Assembly (NCBI RefSeq): GCF_019711195.1
Contig: NZ_CP081299.1
Span: 868,001-932,000, forward strand
Origin: Dyadobacter sp. NIV53
GTDB taxonomy: Bacteria > Bacteroidota > Bacteroidia > Cytophagales > Spirosomataceae
Length of the DNA stretch: 64,000 nt
Direction: 5' to 3'
Of this stretch, positions 43,265 to 51,520 are shown piece by piece. Both the position numbers and the translations under genes were made by a program. The notes under the pieces were generated by a model that worked only from the letters and a program-made list of their open reading frames with translations, was not told the origin of the DNA and made no database searches. Within the stretch, counting starts at the first letter, position 1, and the number at the start of each line of letters is the position of its first letter.

Positions 43265-43414
43265 ATGAGCAAAACAAGGAAAGAAAAATTGGTAGAAGAG
43301 CTAGGACAATTAATCGAAGAAGCTGAAAACCTGCTGATTAATACATCTGAAAATGTTACTGCCGGAGAATATCAACATGCAATTGAAAGAATTAAATATT
43401 TGCGGGAAACTTAA
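43265..43414 (+). CDS. 49-residue unknown protein
   Basis: An ATG at 43265 opens a frame of 49 codons, MSKTRKEKLVEELGQLIEEA then ENLLINTSENVTAGEYQHAI, mostly predicted alpha-helical and charged. It has no signal peptide. A perfect palindrome precedes it, and a helix-turn-helix gene follows 54 bp later, so it may be the first gene of a small operon such as a toxin-antitoxin or regulator pair. No family is recognised. Confidence 0.5.
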   Translation: MSKTRKEKLVEELGQLIEEAENLLINTSENVTAGEYQHAIERIKYLRET

Positions 43415-43468
43415 AAAAATGTTTTAAAAATGTAGAACGGCGGGAAACTGCTCCATAAACTATCATGA

Positions 43469-43789
43469 ATGGAAACTGTAAAAGAGAAAAGTACTGTATT
43501 TGAAGTAGTAAATAAAAAGCTGGATGACGTGGAAGCGAAACTGATGGACTTTACCAACAGCAAGCTGGTCATCATGGATAAAGAATATAAACTTAGAGAT
43601 TGGATGACGCTTTCTGATTATTGTAAAAAGTATAATATTAAACCTTCCAGGCTCTCCAACTGGATTGAACGTGGTGTCGTTCCTGATGCAAGTATTATTG
43701 TGATTCCGGAATTGAATGGGTTAAAATTGATAAAAAACCAGCCTTTCATGGCTCGGCCTTACGAAGCGCGGGCGGTGGTTGTGGGATGA
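43469..43789 (+). CDS. Helix-turn-helix domain protein, unknown
   Basis: Protein of 106 residues. A predicted coiled segment (VFEVVNKKLDDVEAKLMDFT) is followed by a helix-turn-helix-like sequence (WMTLSDYCKKYNIKPSRLSN then WIERGVVPDASIIVIPELNG), similar to MerR/excisionase-type DNA-binding helices. It probably binds DNA and may act on the palindrome upstream. No family is assigned with confidence. Confidence 0.6.
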   Translation: METVKEKSTVFEVVNKKLDDVEAKLMDFTNSKLVIMDKEYKLRDWMTLSDYCKKYNIKPSRLSNWIERGVVPDASIIVIPELNGLKLIKNQPFMARPYEARAVVVG

Positions 43790-43933
43790 CGTTGGTATAT
43801 CTATTTGTAATTCAATTGTCGGATCAGGATTTTTAGGATTAAGGGATTTTCAGGATTTGGAGTTGAGTGAGTTTGTAGATGTTTAGAAATTTTGAATATT
43901 ACATCTTAGAAATTCATCATCAAACTTAAAATT

Positions 43934-44330
43934 ATGACCCTGGAAGAAATCACTTACAAAATAAATGGTTGTGCTATGAAGGTCCATAACACCTTGGGAA
44001 ATAGCTTCCAACCGGGCGGCCGGGGCCGAGGTAATTTACCAGCGCTGCCTGGCCATTGAGTTGACACGGGCAGGGTTGGTTTTTGGGCGGGAGGTGGAGC
44101 AGGCTATTTACTATGATCACATCCGTGTTGGAACCAGACGTGCAGATTTTGTGGTGGAAAGTCAGGTAATAGTCGAATTAAAAGCAGTTATTAACATGGA
44201 AGACGCGCACTTGGCTCAGGCAAAAAATTATTTGGTAGCTTACGACTTTCCAATTGGGTTGCTGATCAATTTTGGTAATACGAGTTTGCAGTTTAAGAAG
44301 GTGTATAATAAAAAGTATCAGGATTTATAG
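43934..44330 (+). pseudogene. GxxExxY family gene with 16-nt insertion
   Basis: The N-terminal frame from ATG 43934 reads MTLEEITYKINGCAMKVHNT, LGNSFQ and then loses the frame. From 44028 the next frame gives EVIYQRCLAIELTRAGLVFG, REVEQAIYYDHIRVGTRRAD and a C-terminal FGNTSLQFKKVYNKKYQDL. In the GxxExxY family, FQ is directly followed by EVIYQR. Between them lie exactly 16 bases, all G or C (ccgggcggccggggcc at 44012-44027), which cause a frame change. Removing them restores the conserved motif. The family is a putative PD-(D/E)XK nuclease of unknown role. Confidence 0.85.
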
Positions 44331-44410
44331 GATTAGAGGATTTACAGGATTATAAGTTATTGGAATTTTGAATTAACTTGATTTTCCCACCGCGATCCTG
44401 TAAATCCCAA

Positions 44411-44558
44411 ATCCTATAAATCCTGATTCCGACGTAGGAGGATTAAGGGATTTTCAGGATTGCTTATTTACAGGACTTTGAAACATGCCTGATGTTATGA
44501 ACTGAAATCCTGAAAATCCCCTAATCCTATAAATCCTGATTCCGACGAAGGAGGATTA
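44411..44558. repeat. Repeat cluster with inverted and direct copies
   Basis: Two direct 35-bp copies (44411-44445 and 44524-44558) that begin atcctataaatcctgattcc are 34 of 35 identical. Within this span, a 23-bp arm at 44439-44461 (aggattaagggattttcagg...) and the near-complement at 44506-44528 (22 of 23) form a hairpin. Related copies lie near 43826-43860 and just after the GxxExxY gene. The pattern suggests a dispersed element associated with this gene. Confidence 0.7.
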
Positions 44559-44563
44559 AAAAG

Positions 44564-44590
44564 GGCCGCCCCAATAATTTTGAGACGGCC
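44564..44590 (-). terminator. Terminator after RND operon
   Basis: On the minus strand ggccgtctc is paired with ggggcggcc through wobble pairs, followed by cttttt. It lies about 36 bp after the outer-membrane factor stop, at the edge of the repeat cluster. Confidence 0.6.
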
Positions 44591-44625
44591 TGATTTTACT
44601 TCATTATTATCTAATTTTTCTTACC

Positions 44626-46062
44626 TCAATTCCAACCCCCGCCAAGCGCACGGTAAATATTTACCGTGGCGTTCATTTGCTGCATTTTGGTTTCGATCAG
44701 GTCAAATCTTGATTCCAGAGCGTCTCTTTGGGTTAACAGCACTTCCATATAATCGGCCCGCGCTGATGCGAAAAGTCGGTTGGAAATCGTAACGGATTGC
44801 GTTAATGCTTCAACTTCTTTGGTTTTCAAGTCATAACTACTTGCCAAATTACTGATGTTGGATAGCTGATTGGCCACTTCAATATAAGCGTTTAGCACTG
44901 TCCGTTCGTATTCGTAAACGGCCTGGATTTGTCGGGCACTGGCACTGGCGTAAGTTGCTTTGATCGCATTTTTATTGATCAGCGGACCAGCCAGATCTCC
45001 CGCAAGGGTTGCAACCAGTGATTCAGGTAATTTGGCAATATATACCGGACTGAACGCACGAAGACCCAAAGCTGCGTTAAGACTCAAACTTGGATAAAAA
45101 TTAGCTCTTGCCACTTCCACGTCCAGCTTAGCTGCCGCCAGATTGTTTTCAGCTTGTTTTACGTCCGGGCGATTCTGCAATAATTGGGAAGGGATACCTG
45201 CCTGCATCACATTTGGTACCAAATTCGCGAAACTGGCTTTATCTCTCTGAACCGGCTGAGGATATCTACCCATCAGAAAATTAATTCTGTTTTCGGTTAC
45301 TGTAATCCGCTGTCTGATATCATATTGCAGATCTTGCGTATGCAATACCTGAGCTTCAAATCGCTTGACTGCCAGTTCGGTAACCCGGGTCGCCTCTTTT
45401 TCCATTCTCACGATTTTCAGCGCATTGGTCTGAATTTCAATGTTTTGCTGGATAATAGCCAACTGGGCGTCAAGTGCCAGTAATTCATAGTAAGAATTAG
45501 CAATTTCAGAAATAAGATTGGTCATCATGAAATTTCTTCCTTCCACCGATGCCAGATACCGGGATACAGCCGCTTTTCTTGCGTTACGCAGCTTGTGCCA
45601 GATATCGACTTCCCATCTTGCAAAAGCCGCAACTTGTACATCAGGTAAAAATTCAGGTGTTTCTTTCCCCGGCTTGATATCGGTTGTAGCTTCACTGGCT
45701 CCGATGTTCGTATACCGGCCAATCTTGTCTACGCCTGCTCCGCCGCCCAAACCAACAAATGGCAGATATTCCCCTTTTCTGGCCCTGATTTCCTGCCTTG
45801 AAATTTCAATTTCCTGCAAGGTGATGTTCAGTTCCTGGTTGTTTTTAAAAGCCGTGTCAATCAGCGCAGTCAGGTAAGGATCAGTGAAATAGCTTTTCCA
45901 GCTAATCTTTGCCGTGTTGGTGGAGTCCTGTGAGTTGTTATAACCCACAGGTACTGTCCTGTTCTCTGTTCTGTGAGCAATCGGTGGCACACTGCATCCG
46001 GTGTAAATCAGGGCCAGGAGCGTTATCCCGGCCCAGTTCAATATTCTTTTATTCCGCATCAT
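44626..46062 (-). CDS. RND efflux outer-membrane factor, NodT/TolC family
   Basis: Lipoprotein of 478 residues (TGCSVPPIAHRTENRT; lipobox Cys) that forms the outer-membrane channel of an RND pump. It has the two repeated outer-membrane-efflux domains, with ISWKSYFTDPYLTALIDTAF, AAFARWEVDIWHKLRNARKA, LLQNRPDVKQAENNLAAAKL and YPSLSLNAALGLRAF. It starts 14 bp before the stop of the pump gene, so translation is coupled, and a terminator follows it. Length and motifs are normal for the NodT branch. Confidence 0.95.
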   Translation of the reverse strand: MMRNKRILNWAGITLLALIYTGCSVPPIAHRTENRTVPVGYNNSQDSTNTAKISWKSYFTDPYLTALIDTAFKNNQELNITLQEIEISRQEIRARKGEYLPFVGLGGGAGVDKIGRYTNIGASEATTDIKPGKETPEFLPDVQVAAFARWEVDIWHKLRNARKAAVSRYLASVEGRNFMMTNLISEIANSYYELLALDAQLAIIQQNIEIQTNALKIVRMEKEATRVTELAVKRFEAQVLHTQDLQYDIRQRITVTENRINFLMGRYPQPVQRDKASFANLVPNVMQAGIPSQLLQNRPDVKQAENNLAAAKLDVEVARANFYPSLSLNAALGLRAFSPVYIAKLPESLVATLAGDLAGPLINKNAIKATYASASARQIQAVYEYERTVLNAYIEVANQLSNISNLASSYDLKTKEVEALTQSVTISNRLFASARADYMEVLLTQRDALESRFDLIETKMQQMNATVNIYRALGGGWN

Positions 46063-49000
46063 TTTGAGTTTCTTGAGTTAGAGGGAAAGCATCGACTGCA
46101 TGAACAAACTGCTCAGACAATGAGCCGTCCTCTTCATCTTTGATCATTTTTCTACCATCGGCCAAGCTGCCAAATATGTAGTACAATCCGGGAATGATAA
46201 TTACCCCGAAAATTGTTCCGAATAACATACCACCCATGGCCGAAGCACCGATTGTACGGTTTCCGATGGCACCCGCGCCCGACGCACTGATCAATGGTAT
46301 CAAACCGGCAACGAAAGCGAACGAGGTCATTAGGATAGGACGGAAACGAACTTTGGCTCCTTCAATGGCCGCGTTCAGGATCGTTTCTCCCTGATGCCGC
46401 TTCTGGACAGCAAATTCGACGATCAGTACGGCATTCTTACCTAACAGACCGACAAGCATGATCAAACCGATCTGGGCATAGATGTTGTTTTCCAATCCCA
46501 TCAATTTCAGAAGCAGGAATGAACCAAATACCCCAACAGGAAGCGATAACACAACCGCGAATGGAATAATAAAGCTTTCATACTGGGCTGCCAGTACAAA
46601 GTATACGAAGGCCAATACGATCATGAAAACAACCAGTGACTCATTTCCACGAATGGATTCATCATAGGAAAGACCTTCAAAAGCGATATCGTATCCTTTT
46701 GGTAATGTCTTGGCAGAAACTTCACGAATGGCTGCAATCGCATCAGCAGTAGTATATCCTTTGGCCGGAAGACCCTGGATCGCTGCGGAATTGTACAAGT
46801 TGAAACGGGTGATCTCATTAGGCCCCTGGCCTTTTTTAAGTGTCATGAACGATGAATAAGGAACCATTTCTCCAACATCATTTTTAACAAAAAGCTTTAA
46901 AAGATCTGATGGAAGCCTTCTGAAACTTGGATCCGACTGCACGTATACCTTAAAGAACTGGTTAAATCTCGTAAACCCCTGTTCGTACGTACTACCGATC
47001 ATGATGTTCAGGTTGTCCATCGCTTTTCCGATAGAAACACCTTTTTGCATCGCAAGCTGATTGTCAATCTGCAATTCGTATTGCGGATAATTCGCAGCAA
47101 AGAAGGTAAACAACCCGGTAAGCTCCGGACGTTTTGCCAGATCACCCATGAATTTCTTGTTTATCTTATCAAATTCAGCGTAATCGGTATCGGATGTTTT
47201 ATCCAGCAAACGCATAGAGAAACCACCCGAAGTACCAAAACCAGGAATCGCTGGCGGTTCAAAGAATTCAACCACGGCACCCAAACCTCTTGTTTTGGCT
47301 TCCAGTTCTTCCATGATTTCTTTCACGTTTTTATCACGATCTCCCCAAGGCTTTAAGTTGATCAAACAAGTACCGGCATTAGAACCACGGCCTTCTGTCA
47401 TGATCTCGTAACCAGCCAAAGATGATACCGATTCGATTCCACCCACTTCTTCACAAATTTTCTGAAGACGTCTTGAAACTTCGTTGGTTTTTTCAAGTGT
47501 AGATCCCGGAGGAGTCTGGATAATCGCATAGATCGTACTCTGATCTTCGTTAGGAATGAAACCTGCTGGTAGAATTTTATTCACAAATACAATTCCTGCG
47601 CAGAATATCAATAAGACACCCCATGTAACCACTTTCCTGCTAACGATCATTTTTAACAGACCGACGTATCTTCCGGTAAGTTTATCAAATACGCGGTTAA
47701 ACGCATCCAGCGATTTGGTAAGTATGTTCTTCTTTCTTGGATGTCCATGATGATTTTCTAACAGCATGGCGCACAATACAGGAGTCAATGTCAAGGCGAT
47801 CAGGGCCGAAATTACGATAGAACTAGCCATTGTAATCGAGAACTGACGGTAGAACGTACCAACCGGGCCAGACATAAACGAAATCGGAAGAAACACGGAT
47901 ACCATTACGGCTGTGATCGCGATAATCGCTCCGCTGATCTCAGAAAGCACTTTTTTCACTGCGTTGTAAGGGGTTATCCCCGGCTCTTCTTCAAACTTGG
48001 CATGGACGGCCTCGACGACGACAATCGCATCATCGACCACAATACCAATCGCAAGTACAAGTGCAAAAAGCGTAATCAGGTTGATGGAGAGCCCAAAACC
48101 CTGAATCACAAAGAAGGCCCCGATTAACGATACCGGAACCGCCAGGATCGGAATCAAAGTTGAACGCCAGTCTCCAAGGAATACAAAAACAACCAGGGCA
48201 ACCAGAATAAATGCATCACGCAAAGTGTCAATAACCTGCTCGATAGAGGCGTCCAGGAAGTTGGAAACGTCATAACTGATCTTGTAATCCACACCCGGAG
48301 GGAAGGATTCTTTCATGACATCAAGCTTCTTTTTTACCTCTTCGATTACGTCACTGGCATTACTACCATAATTTTGACGTAACACGATCGCGGCCGAAGG
48401 ATGGCCATCCAGATTGGAATAAATATCAAAGAATTCACTACCTAATTCAACCTTGGCTATATCTCTTAAATGTATGCTTTCACCTTTTGAATTGGCACGT
48501 ATAATAATGTCTTCATACTGCTCAGGCTTGTCATACCTACCTTTATAAGTAAGCACATATTCCAGCGACTGGGCAGCAATACCCGAACTTTGACCGATCC
48601 GGCCCGGGCGACCAACAATACTTTGCTCGCCTACCGCCGTCATTACTTCTTCGGTAGAAATGTTATAGGCACGCATACGCTCCGGATTTAACCAAAGACG
48701 CATCGCATATCTACGACTACCCAATATTTGTGCTCTCGCTATACCTTTGGTCCGCTGAATTTCAGGGATCATTTTTACGGTAGCGTAGTTGAACAGGAAT
48801 TTTTCGTCAATGCTTTTTTCCTTAGAATAAAGGTTAACATACATCAACATACTAGGCTGAACCGGAGAGATAATAACCCCTTCACGCTGAACAAGTTCAG
48901 GCAAAAGCGGCATCACCTGATCCACCCTGGTTTTTACCCGGATTACGGCTACGTTGGGGTCTGTACCGGGCTCAAAAATGATCCTGAGTGTGGCTTCACC

Positions 49001-49255
49001 GGCACTGGTTGCATCCGTAGCAATGTAACGCATATCCTGCACCCCGTTGATCGCCTGTTCAAGGGTAATCAGCGTGGACTTAACGAGTACATCCGCACTC
49101 GCACCAGGATAGGCTATAAAAATGTTTACTGTTGTCGGGGCGATGTCCGGGAACTGAGAAATAGGTAATTTCTCAATCGCCAGTATGCCTATAAAGACGA
49201 TCATGATCGAAATCACAATAGCGAATACAGGTCTCCTTATAAATTGATTGAACAT
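46049..49255 (-). CDS. RND efflux transporter, HAE1 (AcrB-like) family
   Basis: Inner-membrane pump of 1068 residues. It begins MFNQFIRRPVFAIVISIMI and holds the twelve-segment layout, with the proton-relay Asp pair in AIGIVVDDAIVVVEAV, the second TM10-like motif in GLLGKNAVLIVEFAVQKRHQ and the porter domain segments (YPGASADVLVKSTLITLEQA, SLEYVLTYKGRYDKPEQYED). It exports hydrophobic drugs or toxic compounds from the periplasm using the proton gradient. It follows the membrane-fusion gene by 172 bp, which contains a structured stretch, and overlaps the outer-membrane factor gene. A complete, ordinary pump operon. Confidence 0.97.
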   Translation of the reverse strand: MFNQFIRRPVFAIVISIMIVFIGILAIEKLPISQFPDIAPTTVNIFIAYPGASADVLVKSTLITLEQAINGVQDMRYIATDATSAGEATLRIIFEPGTDPNVAVIRVKTRVDQVMPLLPELVQREGVIISPVQPSMLMYVNLYSKEKSIDEKFLFNYATVKMIPEIQRTKGIARAQILGSRRYAMRLWLNPERMRAYNISTEEVMTAVGEQSIVGRPGRIGQSSGIAAQSLEYVLTYKGRYDKPEQYEDIIIRANSKGESIHLRDIAKVELGSEFFDIYSNLDGHPSAAIVLRQNYGSNASDVIEEVKKKLDVMKESFPPGVDYKISYDVSNFLDASIEQVIDTLRDAFILVALVVFVFLGDWRSTLIPILAVPVSLIGAFFVIQGFGLSINLITLFALVLAIGIVVDDAIVVVEAVHAKFEEEPGITPYNAVKKVLSEISGAIIAITAVMVSVFLPISFMSGPVGTFYRQFSITMASSIVISALIALTLTPVLCAMLLENHHGHPRKKNILTKSLDAFNRVFDKLTGRYVGLLKMIVSRKVVTWGVLLIFCAGIVFVNKILPAGFIPNEDQSTIYAIIQTPPGSTLEKTNEVSRRLQKICEEVGGIESVSSLAGYEIMTEGRGSNAGTCLINLKPWGDRDKNVKEIMEELEAKTRGLGAVVEFFEPPAIPGFGTSGGFSMRLLDKTSDTDYAEFDKINKKFMGDLAKRPELTGLFTFFAANYPQYELQIDNQLAMQKGVSIGKAMDNLNIMIGSTYEQGFTRFNQFFKVYVQSDPSFRRLPSDLLKLFVKNDVGEMVPYSSFMTLKKGQGPNEITRFNLYNSAAIQGLPAKGYTTADAIAAIREVSAKTLPKGYDIAFEGLSYDESIRGNESLVVFMIVLAFVYFVLAAQYESFIIPFAVVLSLPVGVFGSFLLLKLMGLENNIYAQIGLIMLVGLLGKNAVLIVEFAVQKRHQGETILNAAIEGAKVRFRPILMTSFAFVAGLIPLISASGAGAIGNRTIGASAMGGMLFGTIFGVIIIPGLYYIFGSLADGRKMIKDEEDGSLSEQFVHAVDAFPLTQETQNDAE

Positions 49256-49344
49256 ATCTAGTGGTTTTTTAATATTGTCCTTTAGACCAGAGTTTGTTTA
49301 GAATGTTTGTCGCTCCGGCGAACCGGGGCAAGGCTTGCGAAGAG

Positions 49345-49384
49345 CCAAAAAGCGGAGTTGACTTCGGTCAATGAGCATTTTTGG
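49345..49384 (-). other. Structured intercistronic RNA in the RND operon
   Basis: On the minus-strand transcript between the adaptor and pump genes, ccaaaaa and its complement, and gttgac/gtcaat-type segments around a TTCG loop, form an imperfect hairpin; further GC-rich pairing is possible on its sides. It could set the relative amounts of pump and adaptor or be a processing site. Confidence 0.45.
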
Positions 49385-49427
49385 ATCGAGCGTAACGCAG
49401 CCCACAGACATTATGGAAAGACTCTGT

Positions 49428-50510
49428 TTATTCGGCATATAGACTTAAATGGGATATCACAGAATCAGGCTTAACGAATTTGGTTTCTATTTTTTCGTTT
49501 TCGTGTACTTGGCGTAAGCCTTCCAAAAGGATTTTGTCATCCTTGCTCAGACCAGAGCCAACTACAAAAATGTGTGGCAATTCTGCTGCAATCGTTATTT
49601 CTCTTGACTGAATCTTGCTGTCTTTATCCAGGACATATACATATTTTTTCTCAAGAACCTCAAACGTAGCTTTCTGAGGAATGATCAAAGCATTTTTAAA
49701 TGGTAGCTTAACCTGAATATTACCCGTTTCGCCATGTCTTAGCAATCCTTTCGGATTAGGAAATGTTGCCCTGAAAGCGATGTTACCCGTTTCATTGTTA
49801 AAATCAGCCTCAATAGTTTCAACCAGACCGGGATAATCAAACATCTTGTTATTTGCCATCAGCAAATCCACTTTCAAAGCACCGTCTTTAATGATCTTCG
49901 TTTTGTAATCCAGATATTCAGCTTCCGGAACATTGTAATACACCCACATTTTACTGTTGTCCGAAATCGTGGTAAGCAGATCGCCTTCGTTGACCAAACT
50001 TCCAAGCCTTCCCTGGAAATGATCCATAATACCACTGAACGGCGCCCTGATATCCGTAAAGCTCAAATGTGCCTGTGCTAAATTCAGTTCAGCTTTTGCC
50101 TTATCAAATTTGGCTTTTCCCAAAGCAAGCTCGTTTTTAGAAACCACATTACTGTCAGCCAGGGATTTGGTGTTTTTGTATTCGATTTCTGCGAAATTGG
50201 CCTCAGCCTGCGCTTTTTGCGTTTCGGCCTCGTAAATCATTGGCATAATTTTGAACATAAGCTGTCCCTTTTGTACCAACTGTCCTTCGTCTACGAAAAT
50301 CTTCTGAAGATACCCCTTTTCCAAAGCCCTGAGCTCGATATGGCTGATGGCATGGATCTGGGCGACATATTCCTTTGTAACCAATGTGTCTTTCAGCAAA
50401 GGACTTGTCACCAGGTACTTCACTTCTTCTTCCTTTTCTTCCTTCTTCTTGTCACAGCTTGTCAGGTAGAACACGCTGCACAAGCTTATGGCCATGAGAA
50501 TTCTATTCAT
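49428..50510 (-). CDS. RND efflux periplasmic adaptor (membrane-fusion) protein
   Basis: Lipoprotein-type membrane-fusion protein of 360 residues: MNRILMAISLCSVFYLTSC gives the lipobox Cys, followed by DKKKEEKEEE. The HlyD-like domain shows IELRALEKGYLQKIFVDEGQ and LVQKGQLMFKIMPMIYEAET, the coiled-coil hairpin KAQAEANFAEIEYKNTKSLA, and the lipoyl return IRAPFSGIMDHFQGRLGS. It bridges the pump and outer-membrane channel. It is first in the three-gene operon. Upstream on the same strand, the unrelated small exported protein ends 162 bp away. Confidence 0.95.
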   Translation of the reverse strand: MNRILMAISLCSVFYLTSCDKKKEEKEEEVKYLVTSPLLKDTLVTKEYVAQIHAISHIELRALEKGYLQKIFVDEGQLVQKGQLMFKIMPMIYEAETQKAQAEANFAEIEYKNTKSLADSNVVSKNELALGKAKFDKAKAELNLAQAHLSFTDIRAPFSGIMDHFQGRLGSLVNEGDLLTTISDNSKMWVYYNVPEAEYLDYKTKIIKDGALKVDLLMANNKMFDYPGLVETIEADFNNETGNIAFRATFPNPKGLLRHGETGNIQVKLPFKNALIIPQKATFEVLEKKYVYVLDKDSKIQSREITIAAELPHIFVVGSGLSKDDKILLEGLRQVHENEKIETKFVKPDSVISHLSLYAE

Positions 50511-50671
50511 GATGTTAGTTAATATATATGAGTTATTGGTAATTCGTTTTCATGCGTATGCGTAAATGCAACATACTTTTTTACCACCTAGCTGACTATT
50601 AAATCAGGCTTAACAGTAAAAACTGTAAAGAGAAATCCAGGCAAATTCAATTTTCCCGGTAAGCATTAATC

Positions 50672-51097
50672 TCAAATCCTGAGTACATTGAATTTGAGAT
50701 AAAGAAACTTGTAATATGGAAAATAAGAAAAATGCTTATTTAAAAATAAGGGTCTTTTGATGAAGTGACTAAAATAGCTCGGCGTTTGTGTGTTAAATGT
50801 ACTTGTTAAACCATTACTGATATCCGTATACTTTTTGAAAAATACCAGTTCATCTTCTTTTTCTTCAAGATTGGCCGTATGATTGGTTCCATTTTCCCCT
50901 TCCAGATTGGATAACGCTGACTTAAAAATTAAGTCCTGGCATTGCTGTACTCTGATATTGCCATCAAAAGCCAGACGATAAGCATTTTGTACCAGAGAAA
51001 AACCAACGGATTCATTATACGAATGTCCTTTCTGCGGAAAAAATCCACTTAACAGAAGAATACAAATTGGTAATAAGAATCTTAATAACTTAATCAT
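50672..51097 (-). CDS. Exported protein of unknown function
   Basis: Protein of 141 residues from the ATG at 51097 (MIKLLRFLLPICILLLSGFF), which gives a clean signal peptide; an earlier ATG at 51106 is also possible. The mature part reads NESVGFSLVQNAYRLAFDGN and later FFKKYTDISNGLTSTFNTQT, with a Cys and polar residues. No family recognised. It is upstream of the RND operon on the same strand, with a 162-bp gap that allows a separate promoter. Possibly a small conserved Cytophagales protein. Confidence 0.6.
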   Translation of the reverse strand: MIKLLRFLLPICILLLSGFFPQKGHSYNESVGFSLVQNAYRLAFDGNIRVQQCQDLIFKSALSNLEGENGTNHTANLEEKEDELVFFKKYTDISNGLTSTFNTQTPSYFSHFIKRPLFLNKHFSYFPYYKFLYLKFNVLRI

Positions 51098-51436
51098 TGG
51101 CCGCACAACTAAATAAAGACGAGGGGTGAATTAATAAGTACTCCTGTTAACTCAGGTACAAATAGCGCTATCATTAGTTAGCGTAGTATTAAATCGAAAT
51201 TAAAATAGAGTTAAAATGTTTGCGAACGCATTAAAATGTAAGAATATATTAAGATTAATTATGAGAATAATTATGCCAAAAATAATTAAATGACTGCATC
51301 CAAAAATTTCCGGATTGGACTTACATCATAATCACAGCTGATAACTTTGATCAGGTGAACTTTTATAAAAGGTTAACAAGGTCTTTCATGTCCAAATCAA
51401 GCTAAAATCATGTTAAATTTTATGGAATTAAACACT

Positions 51437-51462
51437 ATTTAGACTAAATCCTATTAGTTTTG
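51437..51462 (+). promoter_or_regulatory. Promoter with metal-repressor-like palindrome
   Basis: atttag-a-ctaaat (51437-51449) is a perfect 6-1-6 palindrome resembling DtxR/Fur-like iron boxes. Six bases later TAGTTTTG (51455-51462) matches the Bacteroidota -7 element TAnnTTTG. The ankyrin gene starts 58 bp downstream, so the operon may be repressed by a metal regulator. Confidence 0.5.
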
Positions 51463-51520
51463 TAACCGTACTTTGCCAGCCTGTTTCTTGCAGGCCTATC
51501 CGAATAATTACCTTATTAAT

